NCBI RefSeq assembly: GCF_030270605.1
Contig: NZ_BSYJ01000002.1
Location: forward strand, 310,001 to 374,000
DNA length: 64,000 nt
From: Biformimicrobium ophioploci
Lineage (GTDB): Bacteria > Pseudomonadota > Gammaproteobacteria > Pseudomonadales > Cellvibrionaceae
Reading direction: 5' to 3'
The translations under genes and the position numbers were made by a program. The notes under the pieces were generated by a model, which was not told the origin of the DNA, did no database searches, and saw only the letters and a program-made list of their open reading frames with translations. Positions 30,460 to 38,812 of this stretch are shown piece by piece. Within the stretch, counting starts at the first letter, position 1; every line of letters begins with the position of its first letter.

Positions 30460-31677
30460 TTAGACGACCTGACCCAGCTGGAAGATCGGCAGGTACATGG
30501 CGATCATCAGGCCGCCAATCAAAATACCTAGAACCGCCATAATCATGGGTTCCATGAGCGCGGTGAGGTTGTCGACTGCGTTATCGACAGCTTCTTCATA
30601 GAAGTCAGCACACTTGGCCAGCATATCGTCCAGCGCACCGGACTCCTCACCAATTGCTGCCATCTGGATTAGCATACTTGGAAACAGGCCTGTGCTACGA
30701 ATCGCGGCGTTTAGGGGGATACCGGTGGCCACGGAATCCCGGATCTGCATGGTGGCTTCTTCATAGACCACGTTACCGGTAGCGCCGGCGACGGATTTCA
30801 GCGCATCGATCAGAGGTACACCGGCAGCAAAGGTGGTGGACAGGGTGCGGGCAAAACGTGCGGAAATGGAATTGTAAGTAATATCTCCAAAAATCGGCAT
30901 GCGCAGTGCTAGTTTGTCGAAAATTTCCTGAACTTTTTTGCTACGCTTCTTGGCCTCAATCAGGCCGCCCATCGTTAACAAAGTTGCAATAAGGAGGTAG
31001 AACCAGTTGGCTTGCATCCATTCGGACATCCCGACGACTAAAAGAGTGAAGGCTGGCAGGTCTGCACCGAAACTGGAGAAAGTCTCTGCGAACTGGGGCA
31101 CTACCTTTACGAGCAAAATTGCTGTCACCACAATTGCCACCACGATGACCGCAATCGGATAGGTCATGGCTTTCTTGATCTTGGCCTTGAGTTGTTCCGT
31201 TTTTTCCTTGTAGGTGGCAATGCGGTCCAGCATGGTTTCCAGTGCGCCGGACTGCTCACCGGAAGCCACCAGGTTACAGAACAGGCTGTCGAAGTGTAGC
31301 GGGTGCTTGCGCAGGGATTCGGCGAAGGAAGTACCGGATGCCACATCCAGTTTGACCTTGTTCACAAGTTCGCGCACACCCTCATTATCGAGGCCATCGG
31401 CCACGATATCGAAGCTTTGTACCAGCGGTACACCGGCCTTCATCATGGTGGCCATCTGCCGGGTGAATAGGGCGATATCTGCCGGTGTAACTTTTTTTGA
31501 TGCTCCAAATAAGGGCTTGGGCTTCTTGCGAACGTTATTGGCAATAATGCCCTGCTTGCGCAACTGGGCCTTGACCAGAGCAGGGCTGGTGCCGTTGATT
31601 TCACCCTCGACCTTATTGCCCTTTGCATCCAGACCCTTGAACAGGAACGTGATACTTGCCGTTGGAGTATTTGCCAT
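30460..31677 (-). CDS. pilC: Type IV pilus inner-membrane platform protein PilC
   Basis: 405 residues. Two GspF domains repeat, each with the FTRQMATMMKAGVPLVQSFD / FARTLSTTFAAGVPLIDALKSV motif, and three membrane segments (about 170-195, 220-240, 375-400). PilC sits at the base of the pilus and transmits force from PilB to pilin. Four bases separate it from pilB. Confidence 0.97.
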   Translation of the reverse strand: MANTPTASITFLFKGLDAKGNKVEGEINGTSPALVKAQLRKQGIIANNVRKKPKPLFGASKKVTPADIALFTRQMATMMKAGVPLVQSFDIVADGLDNEGVRELVNKVKLDVASGTSFAESLRKHPLHFDSLFCNLVASGEQSGALETMLDRIATYKEKTEQLKAKIKKAMTYPIAVIVVAIVVTAILLVKVVPQFAETFSSFGADLPAFTLLVVGMSEWMQANWFYLLIATLLTMGGLIEAKKRSKKVQEIFDKLALRMPIFGDITYNSISARFARTLSTTFAAGVPLIDALKSVAGATGNVVYEEATMQIRDSVATGIPLNAAIRSTGLFPSMLIQMAAIGEESGALDDMLAKCADFYEEAVDNAVDNLTALMEPMIMAVLGILIGGLMIAMYLPIFQLGQVV

Positions 31678-31681
31678 TTAT

Positions 31682-33391
31682 TTAGTCCTTGGTAACACGG
31701 TTGGCTTCTTCGAGGCTGATAATACCCATGGCGACCTTGCGCAGAGCAGAAATTCGCAGGTTATTGAAGCCTTGTTCTTTGGCCTTGTCGGCAATCTCAA
31801 TGGAGTTGCCGCCTTCCATGATAATACGGGAGATCTCGTCGGTGATGCGAACCACTTCATACACGCCCACCCGGCCCTTGTAGCCGCGGGAGCAATGCTC
31901 GCAACCCACCGGCTCATAGATCTGCCAGTCACTGCGAGGGATGTTCACTGCATCGAACCCTTCGTCCTTCAATATTTCCTCGGGAATATCTGCCGGTTTC
32001 TTGCATTCTTTACAGAGGCGTCTCGCGAGGCGCTGGGCAATAATCAGGCTGACGGAGGTTGCCACGTTGAATGTGGGCACACCCATATTCAACAGTCGGG
32101 TCAGGGTTTCGGGCGCGGAATTGGTGTGCAGTGTAGAGAGTACCAAATGACCGGTCTGGGCGGCTTTGATGGCAATCTCTGCCGTTTCCAGATCCCGGAT
32201 CTCACCCACCATGACTATGTCCGGGTCCTGACGGAGGAAGGAGCGCAGTGCTTCGGCGAAGGTCAGGCCTACCTTGTTGTTTACGTTGACCTGGTTGACC
32301 CCTTCAAGGTTGATTTCCACCGGATCTTCCGCGGTGGAAATATTGGTCTCCGGCGTATTGAGGATATTCAGGCCGGTATACAGAGATACGGTTTTACCGG
32401 AACCGGTGGGGCCCGTTACGAGAATCATGCCCTGAGGTTGTGCCAGCGCATCCAGGTAGAGTTTCTTCTGGTCTTCCTCGTATCCGAGCGCATCGATGCC
32501 CAGCTTGGCGGAAGACGGGTCCAGGATACGCAGTACGATCTTTTCTCCCCACAGGGTGGGCAGGGAGTTGACCCGAAAGTCGATGGCCTTGTTCTTGGAC
32601 AGCTTCATTTTTATGCGGCCGTCCTGCGGAACGCGTCGCTCTGAAATGTCCATCTTGGACATCACCTTCAATCGCGCTGAAAGGCGGCCGGCCAGCTGGA
32701 TTGGTGGCTTGGCAATCTCATGCAGTACGCCATCGGTCCGCAGCCGTACCCGGTAGGTTTTTTCGTAAGGCTCAAAGTGGATATCGGAGGCGCCGGTGCG
32801 AATCGCATCCAGTAGAACCTTGTTCACAAAACGTACAACCGGGGCTTCATCGCCGCCGGCATCGTCGTTATCATTTGGCTTTTCCTGTCCGGATTCTACA
32901 TCTAATGAATCCAGATCCTCATCGTCCAACCCTTCCAGTCCGCCGCCGATGTCGTCGCTGTTGTTCAGGTAGTTATCGATGGCCTTGGAGAGCTTGTCTG
33001 CCTCAACCAGAATTGCCTCTGTGGTGAGGCCGGTATTGAACTTGATTTCATCCAGGCCAGAGAGGTTGGTGGGATCTGCCACCGCCACGAAAAGACGGTT
33101 GCCACGCTTATATAAAGGCAGCGCGAAATGCTTGACGATAAGCTTGGAATCTACCAGATCCTTGGGGAGTAGATCGAAGTTATAGGCGCTCAGGTCATAG
33201 AGTGGGCTGCCAAACGATGTTGCAGCGAGCGAGGCTAGTTCCGAGGATTTGACCAGCTTTGCCTCGACGGCATGTTGCGCGAAGGTGTGGCCGTCCCGCC
33301 GGGCCGCCTTAATAGCTTCCTGAGCGGTAGGTTCGTCGATGATCTGGTCGGCCACCAGCTTCTTGGCAAGGCCACTGATAATAATGCTCAT
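31682..33391 (-). CDS. pilB: Type IV pilus extension ATPase PilB
   Basis: 569 residues. An N-terminal GspE N domain precedes the ATPase core with Walker A GPTGSGKT near residues 326-333, the Asp box DPVEINLEGVNQVNVN, Walker B DPDIVMVGEIRD and a His box (GHLVLSTLHTNSAPETL). A zinc-binding tetracysteine (CKECKKP ... GCEHCSRGYKG) is present. A Glu/Asp-rich loop is seen near residues 140-175. It powers pilus extension. It is divergent from pilA1, with 380 bases between. Confidence 0.97.
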   Translation of the reverse strand: MSIIISGLAKKLVADQIIDEPTAQEAIKAARRDGHTFAQHAVEAKLVKSSELASLAATSFGSPLYDLSAYNFDLLPKDLVDSKLIVKHFALPLYKRGNRLFVAVADPTNLSGLDEIKFNTGLTTEAILVEADKLSKAIDNYLNNSDDIGGGLEGLDDEDLDSLDVESGQEKPNDNDDAGGDEAPVVRFVNKVLLDAIRTGASDIHFEPYEKTYRVRLRTDGVLHEIAKPPIQLAGRLSARLKVMSKMDISERRVPQDGRIKMKLSKNKAIDFRVNSLPTLWGEKIVLRILDPSSAKLGIDALGYEEDQKKLYLDALAQPQGMILVTGPTGSGKTVSLYTGLNILNTPETNISTAEDPVEINLEGVNQVNVNNKVGLTFAEALRSFLRQDPDIVMVGEIRDLETAEIAIKAAQTGHLVLSTLHTNSAPETLTRLLNMGVPTFNVATSVSLIIAQRLARRLCKECKKPADIPEEILKDEGFDAVNIPRSDWQIYEPVGCEHCSRGYKGRVGVYEVVRITDEISRIIMEGGNSIEIADKAKEQGFNNLRISALRKVAMGIISLEEANRVTKD

Positions 33392-33583
33392 TATTTGTAC
33401 GCTTAAAGCTTATACGCTCGGTTAAGAGCTGGTTATTGTACGTGCGTCTACATTTTATTCTGCGCCGCGCATTACGAGGGGCCTACTTCCTATAGGTAAC
33501 AAAAGGACTATAGCGGATGGCTTTACGTACGCCAACGTTAAGGGGTTGGTTAATTTTTGAGTAGGAAAATTTTTCTCACGAGG

Positions 33584-33706
33584 TGACAAAAAATGTCAGC
33601 AACTGCTAATTGGCGGAAAGTTAATGCGTACAAGGAAATAAAATTCTTAAGAAAAGGTTCGCAAGTTGTTGATTTCGGGCTTGCGTAAGTTGGCACGAAG
33701 CTTGTA
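33584..33706 (+). promoter_or_regulatory. Sigma54-type promoter of pilA1 with possible PilR site
   Basis: TGGCAC (33691-33696), five bases, then TTGTA (33702-33706) matches the -24/-12 consensus except for T in the -12 GC. Spacing from GG to the -12 dinucleotide is the canonical 12. TGACA-AAAAA-TGTCA at 33584-33598, about 100 bases upstream, has the TGTC core used by PilR in P. aeruginosa. RpoN/PilR control of the major pilin is therefore likely by analogy. Apart from the pilB upstream region, the rest of 33392-33771 shows no gene. Confidence 0.65.
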
Positions 33707-33771
33707 TTGTTTCCTGCGACTACTCCTCGGGGGGGTCCCGAACAATAACTGTCTGGACGGAGACAAATAGA

Positions 33772-34257
33772 ATGAAAAAACAACAGGGTTTTACTCTTAT
33801 TGAATTGATGATCGTTGTTGCGATCATCGGTATTCTGGCTGCGGTGGCACTACCGGCTTACCAGGATTACACCATCCGCGCGAAGATGTCAGAAGTGGTT
33901 TTGGCTGCTAGCTCTTGCCGTACTACTATTTCTGAGGTTTCCCAGACTGGTCTGGCAGCAGCGCCGACCGGCGACGACTTTGGCTGTGGCGAGGGTGTAA
34001 CCCCGGTTTCCCAGTACGTTAACGTGATCAATACTACTGCGGCGGGCATCGTGCAGGTAACTGTTCAGGGTATTGATCCTGCCGTAAATACTCAGGTTGT
34101 TGAGCTGCGCCCGTTCTCTAACGCTGGTGCGACTACCGCATCTGTTGCTGCTGATTTCGTTCGCGGCACTGCAGTCCCGGTTCGCGCTTGGCTGTGTGGT
34201 CCGCAGGACGCTTCTGCCCTGGACGTTAAATACCTGCCGGCTACCTGTCGCGACTAA
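33772..34257 (+). CDS. pilA: Type IVa major pilin, copy 1
   Basis: 161 residues. The six-residue leader MKKQQG precedes [36 protein letters not shown], with Gly at -1 and Glu at +5 as required by PilD. Four cysteines (SSCRT, FGCGEG, WLCGP, ATCRD) could form two disulfides, the last pair being the usual C-terminal D-loop. The mature protein assembles the pilus fibre. It has its own sigma54-type promoter and its own terminator. CGGAG lies upstream of ATG at a slightly long spacing. Confidence 0.95.
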   Translation: MKKQQGFTLIELMIVVAIIGILAAVALPAYQDYTIRAKMSEVVLAASSCRTTISEVSQTGLAAAPTGDDFGCGEGVTPVSQYVNVINTTAAGIVQVTVQGIDPAVNTQVVELRPFSNAGATTASVAADFVRGTAVPVRAWLCGPQDASALDVKYLPATCRD

Positions 34258-34305
34258 GGCGAATGTAGGCTTGGCTTAATTGATCCTGAGTCAAAGGTAT
34301 ACAAA

Positions 34306-34338
34306 AGGCTCCGCCATAATTGGCGGAGCCTTTTTTTG
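34306..34338 (+). terminator. Intrinsic terminator after pilin copy 1
   Basis: AGGCTCCGCC and GGCGGAGCCT pair perfectly over ten bases around ATAATT, followed by seven T. This should separate transcription of the two pilin genes. Confidence 0.9.
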
Positions 34339-34812
34339 TTCTGTCTGCTTTGGCTTGGTTTTCGAGTGTATATCTTAGGTTGGCTTCTCACTATGGTTTG
34401 TCTCTCAGTGCTATTTGTATGATGTGGAAAATAATTAACTTCAATTTTTCTGAGAAATTTATCTTCCTGGTTCCGCCTTTTCTGCTGTTTTAGCTAGTAG
34501 GCTGCTGTATATTTCCGGCAGTTAAGCTCCCTTTCCGGATCGCTTCTTTCCTCTTCTTTTTTGCTTCTTTCTCGCTATTCGCGAATTGCGAAGATAACTG
34601 CGCCGAAATTCTCCATCCGGCGCGGTATCCCGCTTGTGTGCTTAATCTGGTGACTACAATTCCCCTGTCCGGAGCGGTCGGCCGGAAAAACAATAATGAG
34701 CGGCTGGACTTCAGCTTCTTCTCCTGCGGTGTTCAACGGTTTTTGCGATCGGGAACATTGTGCGCTTCAAGCATGGGGGCGGGAATATCTAATAATGTAT
34801 GGAGACACAATA
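34339..34812. other. Non-coding, lower-GC region between the two pilin genes
   Basis: No gene supported. The short minus-strand frame at 34490-34693 has no family resemblance or good ribosome site. I could not find a clear sigma54 or sigma70 promoter for the second pilin, though the upstream terminator means one should exist. GGAG at 34801-34804 is the ribosome site of the second pilin. Confidence 0.5.
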
Positions 34813-35301
34813 ATGTTGACTAAACAGAAGGGATTCACCCTGATTGAATTGATGATCGTGGTGGCGATCATTGGCATTTTGGCTGCGATCGCTTTGCCGG
34901 CATATCAAAATTACACGGTAAGAGCGAAGATTTCTGAGGTCGTGTTAGCGGCATCTTCTTGTCGTACTAGCATTACGGAAAGCATTCAAAGTTCTACTGG
35001 AACAACTTTACCTGGAGTTGGCGAGTGGGGCTGTGAAACTGCAACTAATGATACTAAGTATGTTGCCTCAATCGCGACTGATGCGAATGGTGTTATCACT
35101 GTAACCACCTCAGCAGCGCCCGATCTGCCAACTGACGCTCGAAACGTGTCGATTATGTTGACACCTTACACTAACACTGGAACTACAATCAGAGCGATTG
35201 CTAATTCTGATGTTGGGGTAATTGTGCATAGTTGGATTTGTGGCCCTGCAACTACTACACCGATGCCAACTAATTATTTGCCGGGTTCTTGCCGGGGCTA
35301 A
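34813..35301 (+). CDS. Type IVa pilin, copy 2 (divergent paralogue)
   Basis: 162 residues. The leader MLTKQKG precedes [47 protein letters not shown], nearly the same N-terminal 45 residues as copy 1; the rest diverges strongly but keeps four cysteines at equivalent places (SSCRT, WGCET, WICGP, GSCRG). ATG 34813 is chosen over the longer frame from 34696 because GGAG lies eight bases upstream and the leader then has standard length. Base composition is lower in GC: 114 of 240 bases in 34921-35160, with many A/T-ending codons. It may be an alternative or minor pilin, or an acquired allele. Confidence 0.92.
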   Translation: MLTKQKGFTLIELMIVVAIIGILAAIALPAYQNYTVRAKISEVVLAASSCRTSITESIQSSTGTTLPGVGEWGCETATNDTKYVASIATDANGVITVTTSAAPDLPTDARNVSIMLTPYTNTGTTIRAIANSDVGVIVHSWICGPATTTPMPTNYLPGSCRG

Positions 35302-35323
35302 ATATATAGTTTTGTTCGATGCT

Positions 35324-35350
35324 AAAAGCCCCGCACCGCGGGGCTTTTTT
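35324..35350 (+). terminator. Intrinsic terminator after pilin copy 2
   Basis: AAAGCCCCGC and GCGGGGCTTT pair around a short ACC loop, followed by T residues, 22 bases after the stop. It also faces the end of the convergent imuA. Confidence 0.88.
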
Positions 35351-35369
35351 GTTGGTTCTTATCCTGGTA

Positions 35370-36173
35370 TTAATGCCACAACCCCAATCCTCCAGCCTGC
35401 TTCTGCTGCGGTAACGCAACCTTCCTGCCGGAAGTCACTGATACCACCCGTGCACTCTGCTGTTGTTGCGGTTGTGCCGCGACAGGCTTGCGCTTGTCTG
35501 TGCGGTGGATGCCGCGCGGCAGGTACACCACCTGGCCGCTGGGGCCGCCGGCCTGCTTCAGTACCTCGATCTTCATGTGTCCCGGAATCTTGCCGAGGTT
35601 GATCCGCAGCGGTGCCGGGGACGGGCTCTGGCCGTAGGCGGCCGGGCGGATATGGAAATGCAGGCAGTGATTTTCCTTGGCGGCTACTTGCAGGCGGCGC
35701 AGGTCGCGGTCGGTCAGGTGCTGCTCGCCCTGCCAGTTGATCAGTGCCGCTACGCAGCCGGAGCGCAGGCTCTGTTCAATGGCCCAGAGCTCGTCGCGGT
35801 TGTTCTTCGGTTGCAGTATCAGGATGTGCTCGATGCGCACGCCGGCTACCGCCAGCGCGCCGGGATTCAGCTTCTTCGGCGGGTTTACGAAGACCACGGT
35901 CTTCTGTTGCTGGGTCAGCTCGGCCAGCAGGGGGCTGAGCAGGGACAGTTCGCCGACACCTATACCAGAACCTTCAGTCTCTATGAGCAGTTCGGTGCTG
36001 CCATGCTTGGGCCAGCCTTTGTTCGCGAGGGCGCAGTTCAGCAGGTGATGGCCGGTACTCGGGCCCCTGGTCTGGGAGTCAGCTGGGGTGCCGCTGCCAT
36101 CCTTGCCGGCCTGCCAGATATCGGGGCGCTGCAGGATTTGCGCTAACTTGTTGTTCTGGCTCAGGTTTTTCAT
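35370..36173 (-). CDS. imuA: SOS-associated ImuA / SulA-like protein
   Basis: 267 residues, RecA-like fold without a canonical Walker A. The ImuA pattern is clear: an N-terminal LAQILQRPDIWQAG, then TGHHLLNCALANKGWPKHGSTELLIETEGSGIGVGELSLLSPLLAELTQQQKTVVFVNPP. The C-terminal 50 residues are basic and Gln-rich. ImuA usually acts with ImuB and DnaE2 in error-prone lesion bypass; pseudomonad SulA-type inhibitors share this fold. Here it is alone: no imuB or dnaE2 follows, and the next feature is the terminator of pilin 2. A LexA box overlaps its promoter. Whether it acts in mutagenesis or division arrest is open. Confidence 0.82.
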   Translation of the reverse strand: MKNLSQNNKLAQILQRPDIWQAGKDGSGTPADSQTRGPSTGHHLLNCALANKGWPKHGSTELLIETEGSGIGVGELSLLSPLLAELTQQQKTVVFVNPPKKLNPGALAVAGVRIEHILILQPKNNRDELWAIEQSLRSGCVAALINWQGEQHLTDRDLRRLQVAAKENHCLHFHIRPAAYGQSPSPAPLRINLGKIPGHMKIEVLKQAGGPSGQVVYLPRGIHRTDKRKPVAAQPQQQQSARVVSVTSGRKVALPQQKQAGGLGLWH

Positions 36174-36284
36174 GCTGTGCTTCCCCTTGAAGTCCTTTGG
36201 GCGGCCGCTCTGCTAACTACCTCGTGTACCTCTCGAGTTGCCTTCGATGCCTTTGTGTTTGTTTATACAGTGCAATAGTGGGTA

Positions 36285-36317
36285 TTTATACAGTATCAAT
36301 ACTGTATGTGCAAACAG
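36285..36317 (-). promoter_or_regulatory. LexA box and sigma70 promoter of imuA
   Basis: On the minus strand, TTGCAC (36313-36308), 17 bases and TATAAA (36290-36285) form a good sigma70 promoter. The gammaproteobacterial LexA consensus CTGT-N8-ACAG is matched exactly at 36302-36317 (CTGTATGTGCAAACAG) and overlaps the -35 box. An 8-base inverted repeat ATACAGTA-TCAA-TACTGTAT lies in the spacer. The site is about 130 bases from imuA. The rest of 36174-36498 is non-coding and also serves as the dcd leader. Confidence 0.8.
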
Positions 36318-36498
36318 TGCCTGGGTGGCAGTGGTTGTGGGGCTTGCAGGTCCGGGATGACGGCCTGTCCGGCTTTTGTGCAGGGGGCAAAACCGCTATG
36401 ATGCGTGCCTCTCCAGCCCCCGTACGACAAGGGCTGGGCTGCTATCTAGACAGAAAGCAGAACCAGAACCAACCAGCAGCAGTGAGGCAGTAGCACCT

Positions 36499-37068
36499 AT
36501 GGCAATCAAGTCGGACAAGTGGATCAAGCGGATGGCAGCAGGGCAGGGCATGATCGAGCCGTTCGAGCCCGGCCAGGTGCGCCACGGTGACAACGGTGAT
36601 CGCCTGATCTCCTACGGCACTTCCAGCTATGGCTACGATGTGCGCTGCTCCAACGAGTTCAAGATCTTTACCAATGTGCACTCTGCCACGGTAGACCCGA
36701 AGAATTTCGATGAGTCCAGCTTTGTGGATATCACTGCAGACGAGTGCATCATCCCGCCGAACTCCTTTGCGCTGGCCCGCACCGTGGAGTACTTCCGCAT
36801 CCCGCGCAATGTACTGACCGTGTGCCTGGGCAAATCCACCTACGCGCGCTGCGGCATCATCGTGAATGTGACCCCGCTGGAGCCGGAGTGGGAAGGCCAC
36901 GTGACCCTGGAATTCTCCAACACCACCAACCTGCCGGCCAAGATCTATGCCAACGAAGGTGTGGCGCAGATGCTGTTCTTCGAGTCCGATGAGGTATGTG
37001 AGACTTCTTATAAAGACCGCGGTGGCAAGTATCAGGGCCAGACCGGAGTGACACTCCCGAAAACCTGA
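36499..37068 (+). CDS. dcd: dCTP deaminase Dcd
   Basis: 189 residues. [22 protein letters not shown] at the start and [51 protein letters not shown] hold the Ser-Arg and Glu catalytic residues of the dCTP deaminase/dUTPase trimer. It makes dUTP for dTTP synthesis. ATG 36499 is chosen because it gives the conserved start; the in-frame extension upstream has no similarity. The stop overlaps the next gene (TGATG). Confidence 0.96.
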   Translation: MAIKSDKWIKRMAAGQGMIEPFEPGQVRHGDNGDRLISYGTSSYGYDVRCSNEFKIFTNVHSATVDPKNFDESSFVDITADECIIPPNSFALARTVEYFRIPRNVLTVCLGKSTYARCGIIVNVTPLEPEWEGHVTLEFSNTTNLPAKIYANEGVAQMLFFESDEVCETSYKDRGGKYQGQTGVTLPKT

Positions 37069-38270
37069 TGAGCGATTTTCCTAGCCAGGTCGATGTACTG
37101 ATCATCGGCGCCGGCGCTGCGGGACTGATGTGTGCCGCAGTGGCCGGGCAGCGTGGCCGCAGTGTGCTGGTGGTGGACCACGCTAACAAGGTCGGCAAGA
37201 AAATCCTGATGTCCGGCGGCGGTCGCTGTAATTTCACCAATTACTACTGCGCGCCGGAAAACTACTATTCCGCCAATCCCCACTTCTGCAAGTCTGCGTT
37301 GGCCCGCTATACCCAGTGGGACTTTATTGCCCTGGTCGAGAAGCACGGTATTCCCTATCACGAGAAGACCCTCGGCCAGCTCTTCTGCGATAACAAGTCG
37401 CGGGACATCCTCGATATGCTCCTGGCGGAATGCCGCGCGGCCAGGGCGCAGGTGCGCACCAAGTGTGGGGTCGACAGGATCGAGGCGCTTGAACACGGTT
37501 ATCTGGTGCATACGGCACTGGGACGGGTGCATGCCGAATCTCTGGTGGTCGCCACCGGCGGCCTGTCGATTCCAACCATGGGCGCGACCGGCTTCGGTTT
37601 TGATATCGCACGCCAGTTTGGCCTCAAAGTGCTGCCCACCTATGCCGCGCTGGTGCCATTTGTCACCGCGAAGAAGTTGCGCGAGGCCATGACGGAACTG
37701 GCTGGCAGCGCCACGCCGGTGGTGGCCAGCTGCGCGCACCCGAGTATGGGTGAGGGCAGCTTTCGTGAGGCGATGCTGGTCACCCACAAGGGTCTCAGCG
37801 GCCCGGCGGTACTGCAGATTTCAAGTTACTGGAAGGCGGGGCTGCCGGTGGACTTCAACCTGTACCCGGATGGCGACCTGGGTGAGTACATGCTCGCACA
37901 GCGTGCGCACAAGCCGGACAGCCAGTTGCTCACGGTGCTCTCCAGCCTCTGGACCCGCAAGCTGGCCGCGTTCTTTCTGCCCGAGGGCGAGAACCGCCCG
38001 CTCAAGCAGTTCAGTGACAAGGCACTGGCGGAGCTGGGTGAGCGCTTGCAAACCTGGCGCGTGTGGCCGGAAGACACCGAGGGGTATCGCACTGCCGAGG
38101 TGACCATGGGTGGCGTGGACACGGATGAGCTGAGTTCGCGTACCATGGAATCGAAGAAGCAGCCGGGCCTGTACTTTATCGGCGAGGTGGTGGACGTGAC
38201 CGGCTGGCTCGGCGGATACAACTTCCAGTGGGCCTGGAGTTCCGCGCACGCTGCCGGCGAAGTTGTTTAA
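37068..38270 (+). CDS. HI0933-family FAD/NAD(P)-dependent oxidoreductase
   Basis: 400 residues. FAD dinucleotide-binding motif VLIIGAGAAGLMCAAVAGQRG at the N-terminus, followed by the family signature KVGKKILMSGGGRCNFTN, and the C-terminal GLYFIGEVVDVTGWLGGYNFQWAWSSAHAAGE that closes the FAD site. This is the YhiN/HI0933 (BaiN-like) flavoprotein family, whose substrate in most bacteria is unknown. Its start overlaps dcd as ATGA, so the two are translationally coupled, and a small zinc-ribbon gene follows after 13 bases. Confidence 0.9.
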   Translation: MSDFPSQVDVLIIGAGAAGLMCAAVAGQRGRSVLVVDHANKVGKKILMSGGGRCNFTNYYCAPENYYSANPHFCKSALARYTQWDFIALVEKHGIPYHEKTLGQLFCDNKSRDILDMLLAECRAARAQVRTKCGVDRIEALEHGYLVHTALGRVHAESLVVATGGLSIPTMGATGFGFDIARQFGLKVLPTYAALVPFVTAKKLREAMTELAGSATPVVASCAHPSMGEGSFREAMLVTHKGLSGPAVLQISSYWKAGLPVDFNLYPDGDLGEYMLAQRAHKPDSQLLTVLSSLWTRKLAAFFLPEGENRPLKQFSDKALAELGERLQTWRVWPEDTEGYRTAEVTMGGVDTDELSSRTMESKKQPGLYFIGEVVDVTGWLGGYNFQWAWSSAHAAGEVV

Positions 38271-38283
38271 CAGGAGGCCGCGG

Positions 38284-38469
38284 ATGGGCGACGTAATCCA
38301 GTTCAAGAAGAAAACACCCTGGGAGCGCCACAAGGGCAAGAGCCTTTGTCGCGATGGCTTCCACAAGTGGCAGGTGGTCACCGAGCGCAAGTTCGATGTG
38401 AAACAGGGCAAGCTGGTGACCGAGTATCGCTGCCAGCGCTGTGGCAAAACGAAAACCCAGCTGCAATAA
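38284..38469 (+). CDS. Small zinc-ribbon-like protein, unknown function
   Basis: 61 residues, basic. CRDGFHKW and YRCQRCGKTKT give one Cys, a nearby His and a CxxC pair, suggesting a small zinc knuckle; no function is recognised. ATG 38284 has CAGGAGG just upstream, far better than an in-frame TTG at 38263, and lies 13 bases after the flavoprotein gene, so it probably shares that transcript. Confidence 0.75.
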   Translation: MGDVIQFKKKTPWERHKGKSLCRDGFHKWQVVTERKFDVKQGKLVTEYRCQRCGKTKTQLQ

Positions 38470-38483
38470 ACGCGCTCGCCAAC

Positions 38484-38563
38484 GTGCTTTTTAAGACACG
38501 CTGTAAATACATCCCTGTACGCTCGACGGCCGCGTCCATGCGGCCGACGGTCTTAAAAAGCAC
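38484..38563. repeat. Long palindromic extragenic element
   Basis: GTGCTTTTTAAGAC (38484-38497) and GTCTTAAAAAGCAC (38550-38563) are a perfect 14-base inverted repeat. Nested inside is a second perfect inverted repeat, CGGCCGC-GTCCAT-GCGGCCG at about 38528-38547. It lies between two small same-strand genes. The layout resembles a REP-type or miniature dispersed element, or a structured mRNA spacer. This is the only copy I find in the window. Confidence 0.65.
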
Positions 38564-38593
38564 TTTCGGCAATCACGTACAACTGAAGAAATT

Positions 38594-38812
38594 ATGAATC
38601 CTGAAGACCTGAAAGCCCTGGCCACCATGAAGATGCCGTTCGGAAAGTATGCGGGGCGTGTGCTGATCGACCTGCCGGAAGAGTATCTGCTCTGGTTTGC
38701 GCGCAAGGGTGAGTTTCCGAACGGGCGCCTGGGGGAGCTGATGGCGCTGGCACTGGAGATTCGGATGGAGGGTCTGGAAGGCCTGATCAAGCCCCTGAAA
38801 CGTTCAAGCTAA
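38594..38812 (+). CDS. DUF3820 family protein
   Basis: 72 residues. MKMPFGKYAGRVLIDLPEEYLLWFARKGEFPNGRLGELMALALEI matches the DUF3820 pattern (MPFGKYKG...LPxxYLxWFxxKG). Pfam describes the family as putative quorum-sensing-regulated virulence factors, but no biochemical role is known. Its stop overlaps the tail of the convergent transglutaminase-like gene by four bases. Confidence 0.85.
   Translation: MNPEDLKALATMKMPFGKYAGRVLIDLPEEYLLWFARKGEFPNGRLGELMALALEIRMEGLEGLIKPLKRSS

Noticed and set aside
34490-34693. 67-codon minus-strand frame between the pilin genes
   Set aside because: No recognisable domain, no ribosome site, and overlapping a likely leader region.
36197-36493. 98-codon plus-strand frame upstream of dcd
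   Set aside because: It spans the LexA box and imuA promoter; no similarity or ribosome site is seen.
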